From contig CAJUTJ010000058.1 in assembly GCA_910589655.1 (NCBI GenBank), positions 19,383 through 83,382 on the forward strand: 64,000 nt of DNA. The letters run 5' to 3'. Below the pieces are notes generated by a model. It had not been told where the DNA came from, did no database searches, and saw nothing but the letters and a program-made list of their open reading frames with translations. A program made the position numbers and the translations under genes. The DNA comes from an uncultured Acetatifactor sp. Its GTDB lineage: Bacteria > Bacillota > Clostridia > Lachnospirales > Lachnospiraceae. Shown here in pieces: positions 52,047 through 60,883 of this stretch (position 1 is the first letter of the stretch; the number at the start of each line of letters is the position of its first letter).

Positions 52047-54302
52047 TTACTTCTCCTTCTTGGGCACAAATTTCATGCGGAAAAGATACCACATGCTGCC
52101 TGCCAGACAGATGGAGGAATACGTACCGCAGACAATACCCACCATCAAAGGCAGTGCAAAATCACGAATGCTGGTGACACCTAATACATACAAAACCGCA
52201 ACCATAATAAAAGTGGTCAGGGAAGTGAAAATACTTCTGGACATGGTCTGGGTAATACTCCTGTTCACCACATCCTTCAAGTCGTCCTTATGAGACATGG
52301 AAGCCATATTTTCACGGATACGGTCAAAAATAACTATGGTGGCATTGATGGAATAACCTACAATGGTAAGCATACATGCCACAAAGGTATTGCTCACGGA
52401 CACTCTTGCCACTGCATAGAAAGCAAGCACCACCAATACGTCATGGAGCAATGCAACGATACTGCTGACACCGAAGCGCAGATCCTTAAAACGGATTCTG
52501 ATGTAGATCAGCATACATACGATTGCCACCGCTACCGCAATAATGGTATCGGACTTCATTTCGTTGCTGATGGTGGAACTGATGGTCTCGGTGGTAATCA
52601 AGTTCTTGTCCACACCGAAATTATCCGCAAGCATATCGTTCACCGCGTCCCTTTGCTCCACTGTCAGGGAACCTGTCTTGAAAATCACTTCATTGGAATC
52701 CTGAACGGTCTGAATCTGTACCGCACCGGTAATCCCTTCCATAAGAGGAACCACCTCGGCATTTGCCTTCTCCAAGGTCATTGCCTCGTTAAAGGTCACG
52801 CTGGTCTGCGTGCCGCCCTTGAACTCCAGACTGTAATTCAATGCGTCACCCGACGATGCCTTATTGACACCCATCACCACAAAGCCCGCAACTACCAGAG
52901 CGGCGGAAACTCCGAAGAACAATCCCTTCTTGGATAAAATGTTCAGCGCCTTAGGCTCCTTACCTACGCCGTAGAGTTTCTCGCTCTTTAATCCCAAAGC
53001 GTAGAAAGAATACATAATGTATCTCGTCACCACCAGCGAAGTGAACATGGAAAGTACAATACCCAGCGCCAGCGTCTGTGCAAAGCCCTTTACGGAACCG
53101 GGTCCTAATAACCAGAGCACCATGGCGGCAATCAAGGTGGTAATATTGCCGTCGATAATGGCAGACAGCGCTTTGTCAAAACCGATCTTAATGGCATTCT
53201 GCACCGTCTTACCGGAGGCAAGTTCCTCACGGATACGGGCGAAAATAATCACGTTTGCATCCACCGCCATACCGATGGACAGGATAATTCCGGCAATACC
53301 GGAGAGGGTCAGCGTCATATCAAAACCGTTGATCAGAAGAACCACCAGCGCCGCGTAAGACAACAGTCCTATGGCGGACGCCACGCCTGCAATATAGTAT
53401 ACGGCAATCATAAAGATAATCACAATGATAATACCGATAACTGCAGCCTTTAAGCTTGTCTCAATGGCATCAATACCCAGCTGTGCCCCTACCACCTTGG
53501 AATGCAGCTCTTCCAGCTCCAGCTTCAGTCCGCCGATGCGGATGGTGGAAGCCAGATTCTCGGCTCTCTCAAAGGACTCCATGGGAGAAATCTGGGCATT
53601 GCCGTCGGATATAACGGCATTTACACTGGGTGCACTGATAATCGCCCCATCATAATAAATAGCCAGTGTCTCTCCTTTATCATGTGCATTCTGAGTGGCC
53701 TGAGTAAACTTTTCTTTTCCCTCGTCCGTCATAACAAGGCTTACCACATACTCATAACCCAAATCCGTCTGTATAGAGCCTGCCGCGGCATCCTTTACAT
53801 CGGTTCCCTGTACCAGAATGGAACCGTCGGCCAGCAGTTCGTCAATTGTCTTGTTCAACACATACATAGGCTCCACGGAACCGTCCGCATTCTGCACATA
53901 CTGCATGGAATAGTTAGCGTTTCCCTCGGAATCCGTCTCCGCTATAAAATACAAGGCCCCGGGTCTTCCCAGCTCCTGCAAAACTTTAGTGGCATCGTTC
54001 TCTCCGGGAATCTCAATGTTAATTCTGTCCGTTCCCTCCTGATATACGATGGCCTCCGTGCTGTAATTCTCCACACGCTTCTGAAGCTTTGCAATGGTAT
54101 CGTTCATATCGGTAGAGCTGGGATCCTCATCTCCCACCACCTGGTAAGTGATGCTGACGCCGCCTGCCAGATCCAGTCCCAGCTTAATGTCCGATGCACT
54201 TCCGTCTCCCTCGGGATTCACGCCAAAAATGTCCACATAAGTGACACCTGCCAGAATCAGAAGGACACAAAGCAGAATGGTGATTGCTTTGTTCTTTTTC
54301 AT
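52047..54302 (-). CDS. secDF: Protein translocase subunit SecDF (fused)
   Basis: 751 residues combining SecD (1-430) and SecF (about 455-751) in one chain. SecD marks: a single N-terminal helix, 'DIKLGLDLAGGVSITYQ', the P1 domain, then five helices with 'LTLSGIAGIILSIGMAVDANVIIFARIREEL'. SecF marks: 'LNYSLEFKGGTQTSV' and 'TIVGYSINATIVIFDRIREN'. The pair uses proton motive force to pull proteins through SecYEG. It follows scfB by 35 bases, so it is likely expressed with the SCIFF maturase. Confidence 0.96.
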   Translation of the reverse strand: MKKNKAITILLCVLLILAGVTYVDIFGVNPEGDGSASDIKLGLDLAGGVSITYQVVGDEDPSSTDMNDTIAKLQKRVENYSTEAIVYQEGTDRINIEIPGENDATKVLQELGRPGALYFIAETDSEGNANYSMQYVQNADGSVEPMYVLNKTIDELLADGSILVQGTDVKDAAAGSIQTDLGYEYVVSLVMTDEGKEKFTQATQNAHDKGETLAIYYDGAIISAPSVNAVISDGNAQISPMESFERAENLASTIRIGGLKLELEELHSKVVGAQLGIDAIETSLKAAVIGIIIVIIFMIAVYYIAGVASAIGLLSYAALVVLLINGFDMTLTLSGIAGIILSIGMAVDANVIIFARIREELASGKTVQNAIKIGFDKALSAIIDGNITTLIAAMVLWLLGPGSVKGFAQTLALGIVLSMFTSLVVTRYIMYSFYALGLKSEKLYGVGKEPKALNILSKKGLFFGVSAALVVAGFVVMGVNKASSGDALNYSLEFKGGTQTSVTFNEAMTLEKANAEVVPLMEGITGAVQIQTVQDSNEVIFKTGSLTVEQRDAVNDMLADNFGVDKNLITTETISSTISNEMKSDTIIAVAVAIVCMLIYIRIRFKDLRFGVSSIVALLHDVLVVLAFYAVARVSVSNTFVACMLTIVGYSINATIVIFDRIRENMASMSHKDDLKDVVNRSITQTMSRSIFTSLTTFIMVAVLYVLGVTSIRDFALPLMVGIVCGTYSSICLAGSMWYLFRMKFVPKKEK

Positions 54303-54337
54303 TGTTCTTTCGTCCTTTCTTTTAATAAATTGCTCCG

Positions 54338-55723
54338 CTAATTAAATTGCTCCGCCGCCTTTAACATAATGGCGCATTCCACACGTTTTCTCTGTAATTC
54401 ACAGCCCACATCATAAGTATCGTTAATATTGCCGTTAAAATTATAAGAGTTGGCCGCACAGCCCCCGCTGCAGTAAAACTTGGCAAAACATTTCTTACAC
54501 TTGTCCTTGGCATAGACATTGCAGCATTTAAATTCGTCCCGGATATCCTCCCGTACAATGCCCTCCTCCACATTTCCCATGAGAAATTTCTCGTTTCCCA
54601 CAAACTGATGGCAGGGATACAAATCCCCCCATGGAGTGACTGCCAGATACTCCGTCCCCGAACCGCAGCCGGACAGACGCTTGGCCACACAGGGACCGCC
54701 CTCCAAGTCTATCATAAAATGGAAGAAATTGAAACCGTTTCCCTCCTTGCGGCGCTTTATCATCTCCGCCGCCAGCTTATCGTACTCCGCTTTCAGCACA
54801 GGGATGTCCGCTTCTTGGATGGCATAGGAATCCGAAGGCTGCGCCACCACAGGTTCCACGGAAATCTGCCGAAAGCCCAAATCGGCAAGGTGCAGCACAT
54901 CCTGAGAGAAATCCGGATTATTATGCGTATAGGTGCCCCGGACGTAGTACTGCATCTGGTTCCTGCTCTCCGCCGCCTTTTGGAACTTAGGCACAATCAC
55001 ATCATAACTGCCCTGTCCGCCGCGGAAAGGCCGCATCCTGTCATGGACTTCCTTCCGCCCGTCAATGCTGAGGACAATGTTTGCCATTTCCCTGTTGGCA
55101 AACTCCAAAACCTCGTCATCCAGCAGCACGCCGTTGGTTGTCAGGGTGAAGCGGAATTTCTTATGATGAGGCTCTTCCAGACTCCTGCCGTACCCCACCA
55201 AGTCCTTGACCACCTGCCAGTTCATCAGCGGCTCGCCGCCGAAGAAATCCACCTCCAGATTCACACGGTTGCCGGAATTAGCCACCAGAAAATCCAGCGC
55301 CTTCTTCCCCACGTCAAAGCTCATCAACGCCCGCCTGCCGTGATATTCGCCTTCCTCCGCAAAACAGTATTGGCAGGCAAGGTTGCAGTCGTGGGCAATG
55401 TGCAGGCAGAGAGCCTTCACCACCGTCTGCCGGTTTTTAAAATCAAACACATAATTTTCATAGATATCCGGAGCAAACAGCTGTCCCTGCGCCTCCAGCT
55501 CCAGCACTTCGTCCACGGCCTCCGTAATCTCCTCCTCGGGATAAGGGATATTGGCCAAGTTCAGCACCGCCGCCTTGATGGTGGCGGCATCCTTGATTCC
55601 TTCGTTTACAAGGGGCTCCACCAGCGGAATCATATCGTATACGATATCGTCCACCACATGGACGGAGCCGCTGTTCACATCCATGACAATGTTATACCCA
55701 TTGCTCTTATATTGGTGTATCAC
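54338..55723 (-). CDS. scfB: Radical SAM maturase of the SCIFF peptide
   Basis: 461 residues. A RiPP-recognition N-terminal domain (about 1-90) precedes the radical SAM core with the cluster motif 'CNLACQYC' (CX3CX2C). The 'FFGGEPLMNW' SAM-binding strand follows. The SPASM region has auxiliary-cluster cysteines in 'GSGTEYLAVTPWGDLYPCHQF', 'CCNVYAKDKCKKCFAKFYCSGGC' (partial) and the end. These enzymes make thioether links from cysteines of the partner peptide to alpha carbons of other residues. The partner peptide gene lies 87 bases upstream behind a hairpin. Confidence 0.96.
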   Translation of the reverse strand: MIHQYKSNGYNIVMDVNSGSVHVVDDIVYDMIPLVEPLVNEGIKDAATIKAAVLNLANIPYPEEEITEAVDEVLELEAQGQLFAPDIYENYVFDFKNRQTVVKALCLHIAHDCNLACQYCFAEEGEYHGRRALMSFDVGKKALDFLVANSGNRVNLEVDFFGGEPLMNWQVVKDLVGYGRSLEEPHHKKFRFTLTTNGVLLDDEVLEFANREMANIVLSIDGRKEVHDRMRPFRGGQGSYDVIVPKFQKAAESRNQMQYYVRGTYTHNNPDFSQDVLHLADLGFRQISVEPVVAQPSDSYAIQEADIPVLKAEYDKLAAEMIKRRKEGNGFNFFHFMIDLEGGPCVAKRLSGCGSGTEYLAVTPWGDLYPCHQFVGNEKFLMGNVEEGIVREDIRDEFKCCNVYAKDKCKKCFAKFYCSGGCAANSYNFNGNINDTYDVGCELQRKRVECAIMLKAAEQFN

Positions 55724-55765
55724 AGATCAATTTCCTTTCTCACAATGTTAAAACACAGAAAAGAA

Positions 55766-55785
55766 GCAGCGACCGGAATCGCTGC
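55766..55785 (-). terminator. Attenuator-like hairpin between scfA and scfB
   Basis: A 6-bp GC-rich stem (GCAGCG/CGCTGC) with an 8-base loop is followed on the minus strand by TTCTTTTCTG. The imperfect T-run suggests partial termination, which would give more peptide than maturase mRNA. Confidence 0.55.
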
Positions 55786-55810
55786 CACTCTGGTGTACCA
55801 CAACGCTCAA

Positions 55811-55954
55811 TTATTTAATCTTCTCACAGCTCTGGTTTCCCACGGTGCAGGAAGTCTTGCAAGCCGACTGGCAGGAAGTCTGGCACTCGCCGCAGCCGCC
55901 CTTCTTCATAGACTCCTTTAAATCTCTGGTAGTCAAAGTCTTAATGTGCTTCAT
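55811..55954 (-). CDS. scfA: SCIFF ribosomal peptide precursor
   Basis: 47 residues with six cysteines at positions 21, 24, 28, 32, 36 and 43. The leader ('MKHIKTLTTRDLKESMKKGG') and the spaced cysteines in the core match the 'six cysteines in forty-five' family found across Clostridia. AAGGAGG lies nine bases before the ATG. The modified peptide should contain a thioether bond installed by ScfB, encoded next. The biological role of SCIFF is not known. Confidence 0.97.
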   Translation of the reverse strand: MKHIKTLTTRDLKESMKKGGCGECQTSCQSACKTSCTVGNQSCEKIK

Positions 55955-56009
55955 ATTTTTCAGCCTCCTTAATGGATGTTCAGTCTACAGACTTTTAAAA
56001 AGTAAGCAC

Positions 56010-56037
56010 ATTATATCATATAATGCACATTTGTAAA
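56010..56037 (-). promoter_or_regulatory. Probable scfA promoter
   Basis: On the minus strand TTTACA (56032-56037), 16 bases, then TATAAT (56010-56015), 56 bases before the scfA ATG. The -10 box is embedded in a palindrome ATTATAT-C-ATATAAT. Confidence 0.65.
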
Positions 56038-56077
56038 ATACTTTTTTTATATTGTTTTAAATTATATGTAACAGCCT

Positions 56078-56213
56078 GTCACAGTTCAGACAGCCCCTAC
56101 CACGAAGCCAAAATCGCATCCCTATGCGGTTTTGCAAGACAAGCGGGCGCCAAAACGCATTCTTTCCGCGTTTTGTATGCATTCTTGTCACTATTCAGCG
56201 ACCTGTCTGAACG
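56078..56213. repeat. Hairpin element with inverted-repeat ends between scfA and the TIGR04086 gene
   Basis: GTTCAGACAG (56084-56093) is matched by its complement at 56204-56213. Inside are an 11-bp hairpin (56109-56119 with 56124-56134, one G-U) and an 8-bp one (56151-56158 with 56168-56175) enclosed by GACAAG/CTTGTC. The right end shares GACCTGTCTGAAC with 6086. No gene is present. Confidence 0.7.
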
Positions 56214-56219
56214 GTTAGA

Positions 56220-56597
56220 TCAGCTCACCATTCCGCCCAGCATTCCTCCGGCGGCACACAACACCAATGTAGTGACGGTGGAGTCCCCCAGATGTCCCGC
56301 CGGTTCTCCCAATACCATTGACACTCCGGCCAATACAAGAAAATAGGCGCTCCCCATCAACAGCCCCCACAAATATTTCCGGTTTTTCAGCTTTTTTCCC
56401 ACCACAAAACCCGCAAAGAAGGTAGCCAATACATAAATGGCAATAATGGCAATGGACACAATGTTTTCCGTCAAGCCCACCTTATAAAGAAGAAAGGCCA
56501 GCAGCGCTAAAAATGCTCCTGTCAATATGTACGAAAAAAGCAGAATTTTCAGCAAAAATAAGACCGGTATGTTTCCTTGATTTGATGTTTGTTCCAT
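56220..56597 (-). CDS. TIGR04086-family membrane protein
   Basis: 125 residues from the ATG at 56597 (GGAGG seven bases upstream). Four membrane helices (about 13-35, 42-65, 72-92, 98-120) joined by short loops, with 'GFVVGKKLKNRKYLWGLLMG' and a Gly-rich end 'CAAGGMLGGMV'. The pattern fits TIGR04086, a clostridial family of unknown function (similar to Bacillus YrzE) that often lies near scfA. A structural or export role for the peptide is only an idea from context. Confidence 0.82.
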   Translation of the reverse strand: MEQTSNQGNIPVLFLLKILLFSYILTGAFLALLAFLLYKVGLTENIVSIAIIAIYVLATFFAGFVVGKKLKNRKYLWGLLMGSAYFLVLAGVSMVLGEPAGHLGDSTVTTLVLCAAGGMLGGMVS

Positions 56598-56659
56598 CTT
56601 CAAGCCTCCCATATATCTATAAATTTTCTATAAAATAATATGCAGCGGCGCCCGCAAAC

Positions 56660-56688
56660 TTGACAGTGAGTGCATATTAATGTATATT
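56660..56688 (+). promoter_or_regulatory. Promoter of the CNNM/CorC gene
   Basis: A consensus TTGACA (56660-56665), an exact 17-base spacer and TATATT (56683-56688) lie 36 bases before the TTG start. Confidence 0.8.
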
Positions 56689-56723
56689 TAACTGCAAATA
56701 ATAATAAAAAGGAGTGATTTTTT

Positions 56724-58031
56724 TTGGATGCCCCAGGTGTCATACAATTTATTTCTCTAATTATTCTCGTGATTTTATCAGGTTTTTTCTCTTCGGCGGA
56801 GACGGCTCTCTCAACCGTCAACCGCGTAAGGATGCGCACTCTTGAGGAAGAGGGCAGCAAACGCGCTGCCAAAGTCAATAAGATACTGGAAAACTACAGC
56901 AAAATGCTCAGCAGCATTTTGATCGGCAACAATATTGTCAATCTTTCCGCTTCTGCACTTGCCACCACCCTTGCAATGCAGATTAACCTTGCGGTGGGAA
57001 TTGCAACCGGTGTTCTGACCATCGTCGTCTTACTTTGCGGCGAGATCATTCCTAAGACGTGGGCCATGCTTTCTTCTGAAAAGATTTCCCTCGCTTACAG
57101 CGGAATTATATATGGATTAATGCAGCTTTTAACTCCGGTTATTTTTATTGTAGATAAGCTGGCAAACGGCATTTTACGCCTGCTGCATATTGATCCCACG
57201 AAAAAGATTACCACCATGACCGAGGCGGAGCTCCGTACTTATGTGGAAGTAAGCCACGAAGACGGTGTCATTGAATCGGAAGAACGGGAAATGATTTACA
57301 ATGTGTTTGATTTTTCCGATGCACAGGCAAAGGATATTATGATCCCCAGAATCAATATGGTATCTGTGGACATCAACGACAGCTACGACCGGATTATGTC
57401 CGTATTCCGGGAATCTATGTATACCCGCCTTCCCGTTTATCAGGAGGACAATGACAATATTATCGGGCTGATCAATATCAAGGATTTCATTCTCTGTGAC
57501 GATAAAGAAAGCTTCCGCGTAAAAGACATCCTGCGCAACGCTCATTATACATATGAGTTCAAAAAAGTGGCGGATTTACTGTATGAGCTTCGTGAGAAGA
57601 CAACCAACGTCACTTTTGTCCTCAATGAATACGGCGCCACCGTGGGTATGATTACATTGGAGGATCTGCTGGAAGAGATTGTAGGCGAAATCCGCGACGA
57701 ATACGATGAGGACGAAGAAGAGCTGATTCAGGAGCTGGGTGAGCGTATCTATCTCGTGGAGGGCAGCATGAAGCTTGACGATATCAATGATGAACTTGAC
57801 ACCGAGCTTGACAGCGAAGACTACGATTCTATCGGCGGCCTCATTATCGAGTGTCTGGACCGGCTTCCGGAGGACAACGAGGAAGTCATTTTAGAGAGCG
57901 GAATTCATCTGAAAGTACAGGGAATCGAACAGAACCGTATCGTAAAGGTATTGATGACTCTGCCTGAACCGCCTGCGGCGGAATCGGAAAAAGAATCCTC
58001 CGAAGACATTTCCGAGGAAAACGCTTCTTAA
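56724..58031 (+). CDS. CNNM/CorC (HlyC) family transporter with CBS pair
   Basis: 435 residues from a TTG; no earlier ATG is in frame, and AAAGGAG lies about ten bases upstream. The CNNM membrane domain (about 1-175) opens 'GFFSSAETALSTVNR', with 'ILIGNNIVNLSASALATT' and 'CGEIIPKTWA'. Two CBS domains follow ('IMIPRINMVSVDIND', 'TRLPVYQEDNDNIIGLINIKDF' and the 'NVTFVLNEYGATVGMITLEDLLEEIVGEI' block), then the CorC_HlyC domain. Such proteins export or sense Mg2+ or Na+; 'hemolysin C' is a historical name. It is monocistronic and convergent with pstB. Confidence 0.93.
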   Translation: MDAPGVIQFISLIILVILSGFFSSAETALSTVNRVRMRTLEEEGSKRAAKVNKILENYSKMLSSILIGNNIVNLSASALATTLAMQINLAVGIATGVLTIVVLLCGEIIPKTWAMLSSEKISLAYSGIIYGLMQLLTPVIFIVDKLANGILRLLHIDPTKKITTMTEAELRTYVEVSHEDGVIESEEREMIYNVFDFSDAQAKDIMIPRINMVSVDINDSYDRIMSVFRESMYTRLPVYQEDNDNIIGLINIKDFILCDDKESFRVKDILRNAHYTYEFKKVADLLYELREKTTNVTFVLNEYGATVGMITLEDLLEEIVGEIRDEYDEDEEELIQELGERIYLVEGSMKLDDINDELDTELDSEDYDSIGGLIIECLDRLPEDNEEVILESGIHLKVQGIEQNRIVKVLMTLPEPPAAESEKESSEDISEENAS

Positions 58032-58063
58032 GTCCTGCGCCGTAAAACCGATTGCATTTACAC

Positions 58064-58095
58064 AAGCCTTGTCGGCCTTTCCGCTGACAAGGCTT
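58064..58095. terminator. Bidirectional hairpin between the CorC gene and pstB
   Basis: A perfect 10-bp stem AAGCCTTGTC/GACAAGGCTT with a 12-base loop lies between two convergent genes. The T-runs on both sides are weak, so efficiency is uncertain. Confidence 0.7.
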
Positions 58096-58121
58096 CAAAT
58101 TTCTATATCCTCTTTTACGGA

Positions 58122-58880
58122 TTATCCGAAACGACCGTCAATATACTCCTTCGTCCGTCTGTATTTCGGCCTTGTAAATATAAGCCGTGCCTCTCCGTAT
58201 TCCACTACCTTTCCCGCCAAAAAGAATGCGGTGTCATCCGACACTCTTGCCGCCTGCTGCATGTTATGTGTCACCACTACCACCGCATATTTCTTCTTCA
58301 ATTCCTCCACCAGCTCTTCGATTTTTAGTGTGGAAACCGGATCCAGAGCCGATGTAGGTTCATCCATCAAAAGCACTTCCGGTTCCACCGCCAAGGCTCT
58401 TGCGATGCACAGCCTCTGCTGCTGCCCTCCGGAAAGTCCCAAGGCCGGCTTTTTCAGCCGATCCTTCACTTCCTCTAAAATGGCCGCCCCTTGAAGAGAC
58501 TCTTCCACAATCCTGTCAAGCTCCCGTCCGGATCTGATTCCGTGGATTCGGGGGCCGTATGCAATATTGTCATAGATACTCATGGGAAGGGGATTGGGCT
58601 GCTGAAATACCATGCCCACCTTTTTCCGGAGGGATGTAATGTCCACCCTCCTGTCATAGATATCCTCACCGTCGAGCAGAATCTGCCCCTCAACCTTCAC
58701 ATTTCCCACCAGATCATTCATACGGTTGATACATCTCAAGAAGGTAGACTTTCCGCAGCCGCTGGGGCCGATCAGCGCCGTAACGGCACGATCCCTGATT
58801 TCCATATCCACATTTTTCAGCGCATGGTTTTTACCATAATAAAGATTCAGGTTTTTTACCGATATTTTGCTGTTTTCCAT
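58122..58880 (-). CDS. pstB: Phosphate ABC transporter ATPase PstB
   Basis: 252 residues from the ATG at 58880, normal for PstB. Walker A 'GPSGCGKSTFLRCINRMNDL', ABC signature 'LSGGQQQRLCIARALA' and Walker B 'VLLMDEPTSALD' are intact, as is the PstB-type end 'TKEYIDGRFG'-like. GGGAGG is only 3-4 bases from this ATG, so the start seven codons upstream cannot be excluded. PstB powers high-affinity phosphate uptake. No phoU follows, although it usually does. Confidence 0.96.
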   Translation of the reverse strand: MENSKISVKNLNLYYGKNHALKNVDMEIRDRAVTALIGPSGCGKSTFLRCINRMNDLVGNVKVEGQILLDGEDIYDRRVDITSLRKKVGMVFQQPNPLPMSIYDNIAYGPRIHGIRSGRELDRIVEESLQGAAILEEVKDRLKKPALGLSGGQQQRLCIARALAVEPEVLLMDEPTSALDPVSTLKIEELVEELKKKYAVVVVTHNMQQAARVSDDTAFFLAGKVVEYGEARLIFTRPKYRRTKEYIDGRFG

Positions 58881-59053
58881 TTTCCTCCCACTTTCGAACA
58901 TACCGGTCCGGCCGGTCCGGCCGACTCAGGCAATCCATATCATCTCCGATCATTCGCATCACGGCTGCATTGGTCTGCGCTCCGTTTTCAATCTACGCCG
59001 GATATAAGGTGCCGGCATACAGCGCCGTCAGCCGCCAAATTATGAACCGTATT

Positions 59054-59932
59054 CTAACGTGCTTTCCTTGCGGCCAGCTTCATCAACAGATTTAACAAAA
59101 ACAGCAATACCATCAACACACAGCCTATGCCGAAAGCCGTCTCATACTGCCCGTTCTGCATCTGTTGGTAAAGTTCTACGGTCAGTGTTCCTCCCGATTC
59201 CATCACTTTTCCTCCCAGTGCACGCAGACTGCCCGCCAGCCCGTTTCCCAGCTTGGGCAAAAGTCTGTTGCTTCCGGCGGTAAACAAAAGAGCTGCGGAT
59301 TCGCCCATGATTCTGCCCACGGACAAAATAATGCCGGTCAAGATCCCCGGCATTGCGGAAGGAAGGAGTACGGTACGTATCATGTACCATTTGGTGGCGC
59401 CCATCCCCAAGGCTCCGCTTCGGTAGCTGTCGGGAACCGTTCTCAACGCCTCCTGCGTGTTCCTTATCATCAGCGGAAGCACCATCAGCGACAGAGTCAA
59501 CGCACCTCTCAGCAGAGAATAATTCAGCCGTAATACATCCCCGAAAAAGGTCATCCCGAACAAACCGTAAATAATAGAGGGAATGCCGGATAAGGTTTCC
59601 GTGGTAAATTCAATCAGGTTCACCAGCTTCCCCGGCTTTGCATATTCATTCAAATAGATCGCCGCTCCCACGCCGAGGGGAGCGGCGATGAAGAGCGTCA
59701 TAACGATCATATACAAAGTATTCAGCAGATTACCCGCAATTCCCACCGTCTGTCTCAGATTACTTGTGACAGAGGTCAAAAAGCTCCAGCTGATCTTATG
59801 CGTCCCTTTCGCCAAAACACAGACCATAATCCCTAACAGCAGCGTGACCGACACGGACACCGCACCGTATATGGCCGCCTCCAGAAACAACTCCCCCGGA
59901 TGTCTGTGTTTCTGATAAATAGTATCCCTCAA
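59054..59932 (-). CDS. pstA: Phosphate ABC transporter permease PstA
   Basis: 292 residues with six or so membrane helices. Family marks: 'GIAGNLLNTLYMIVMTLFIAAPLGVGAAIYL', 'LSGIPSIIYGLFG' and the ATPase-contact loop 'GALGMGATKWYMIRTVLLPSAMPGI'. It overlaps pstC by four bases. The 173-base gap before pstB has no gene. Confidence 0.95.
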   Translation of the reverse strand: MRDTIYQKHRHPGELFLEAAIYGAVSVSVTLLLGIMVCVLAKGTHKISWSFLTSVTSNLRQTVGIAGNLLNTLYMIVMTLFIAAPLGVGAAIYLNEYAKPGKLVNLIEFTTETLSGIPSIIYGLFGMTFFGDVLRLNYSLLRGALTLSLMVLPLMIRNTQEALRTVPDSYRSGALGMGATKWYMIRTVLLPSAMPGILTGIILSVGRIMGESAALLFTAGSNRLLPKLGNGLAGSLRALGGKVMESGGTLTVELYQQMQNGQYETAFGIGCVLMVLLFLLNLLMKLAARKAR

Positions 59933-60870
59933 GTTTCCCTTCCCTTCTTCAACACATGATTCAATATCATATTGATTATCATAATGAACAGAAACAGTAG
60001 CAGTCCTATGGTAAACAGCATCTGTCTATGGGTTCCTTGGGCATAACTCATTTCGGTGACAACGGCCGATGTCAGGAAGCGAACCGAATGAAACGGCAGG
60101 GGAAGATTCACGCTGTTCCCGGACACCAGTGTGATGGCCATGGCTTCCCCTATGGCTCTGCCCACTGCTAACACGATTGCCGTTACCACACCGGACTTGG
60201 CTGCCGGAAGGACGGATTTAAAAATGGTCTGTGTGCGGGAAGCCCCCAGAGCCAGCGACGCTGCTTTAATGTCTGGGCTCACCGCTCTGATGGCCGTCTC
60301 ACTGACACTGATTATGGTAGGCAATATCATTATGGCCAGCACAAAAACAGCGGAAAGAAGATTGGAACCGCCCGTAAACTGATGCGTCCGTGAACCTGCA
60401 AAAATTTTTTGTTCCAGCCTGTACATCAGAGGATTGAGCAGATAATTGCCCAGAAGGCCGTACACCACGGAAGGGATTCCAGCCATAAGCTCCACCCCGG
60501 ATCTTATCACCGCTGCCATCCGTCGTTCCGCCATTTCCGCCAGAAAAACCGCCGTCAATATTCCCACGGGGGCGCCCAGCATAACAGCCAGCCCTGTACC
60601 TATAACCGAAGTCAATATTATGTACAAAATCCCGTATTTCGGCTCCGCCGCCACAGGCTCCCAGACGGAACGAAAGAGAATTTCTTTTATGCCCACCTTG
60701 AAGACGGCAGGCACACCCCCAACCATCATATATAAAGTAATAAAAATTACTGCAAATACGGAAAAACAGCCGCACAATGTAAAGACTGCCTGCGCTGCGC
60801 CTTCTACCGCTGTCTTCCTCGCCGAATCATGTTTCAAGCCTACCATCCTTTCCGTTCTGCCGTCTGTCAA
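59929..60870 (-). CDS. pstC: Phosphate ABC transporter permease PstC
   Basis: 313 residues, six membrane helices, with 'GAPVGILTAVFLAEMA', 'AGIPSVVYGLLGNYLL' and the contact loop 'AASLALGASRTQTIFKSVLPAAKSG'. The exact start is unclear: the open frame begins with TTG at 60870 (GAGG close by), and an ATG at 60846 is preceded by GGAAAGG that is too near. Either gives a normal protein. It follows pstS by 13 bases. Confidence 0.94.
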   Translation of the reverse strand: MTDGRTERMVGLKHDSARKTAVEGAAQAVFTLCGCFSVFAVIFITLYMMVGGVPAVFKVGIKEILFRSVWEPVAAEPKYGILYIILTSVIGTGLAVMLGAPVGILTAVFLAEMAERRMAAVIRSGVELMAGIPSVVYGLLGNYLLNPLMYRLEQKIFAGSRTHQFTGGSNLLSAVFVLAIMILPTIISVSETAIRAVSPDIKAASLALGASRTQTIFKSVLPAAKSGVVTAIVLAVGRAIGEAMAITLVSGNSVNLPLPFHSVRFLTSAVVTEMSYAQGTHRQMLFTIGLLLFLFIMIINMILNHVLKKGRET

Positions 60871-60883
60871 TTTCCTCTACGGC

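Noticed and set aside
54608..55921. A 437-codon plus-strand frame across scfB and scfA
   Set aside because: The opposite strand has the radical SAM cluster motif and the SCIFF peptide, both certain; the plus-strand product is His/Leu/Arg-rich and unlike any protein family.
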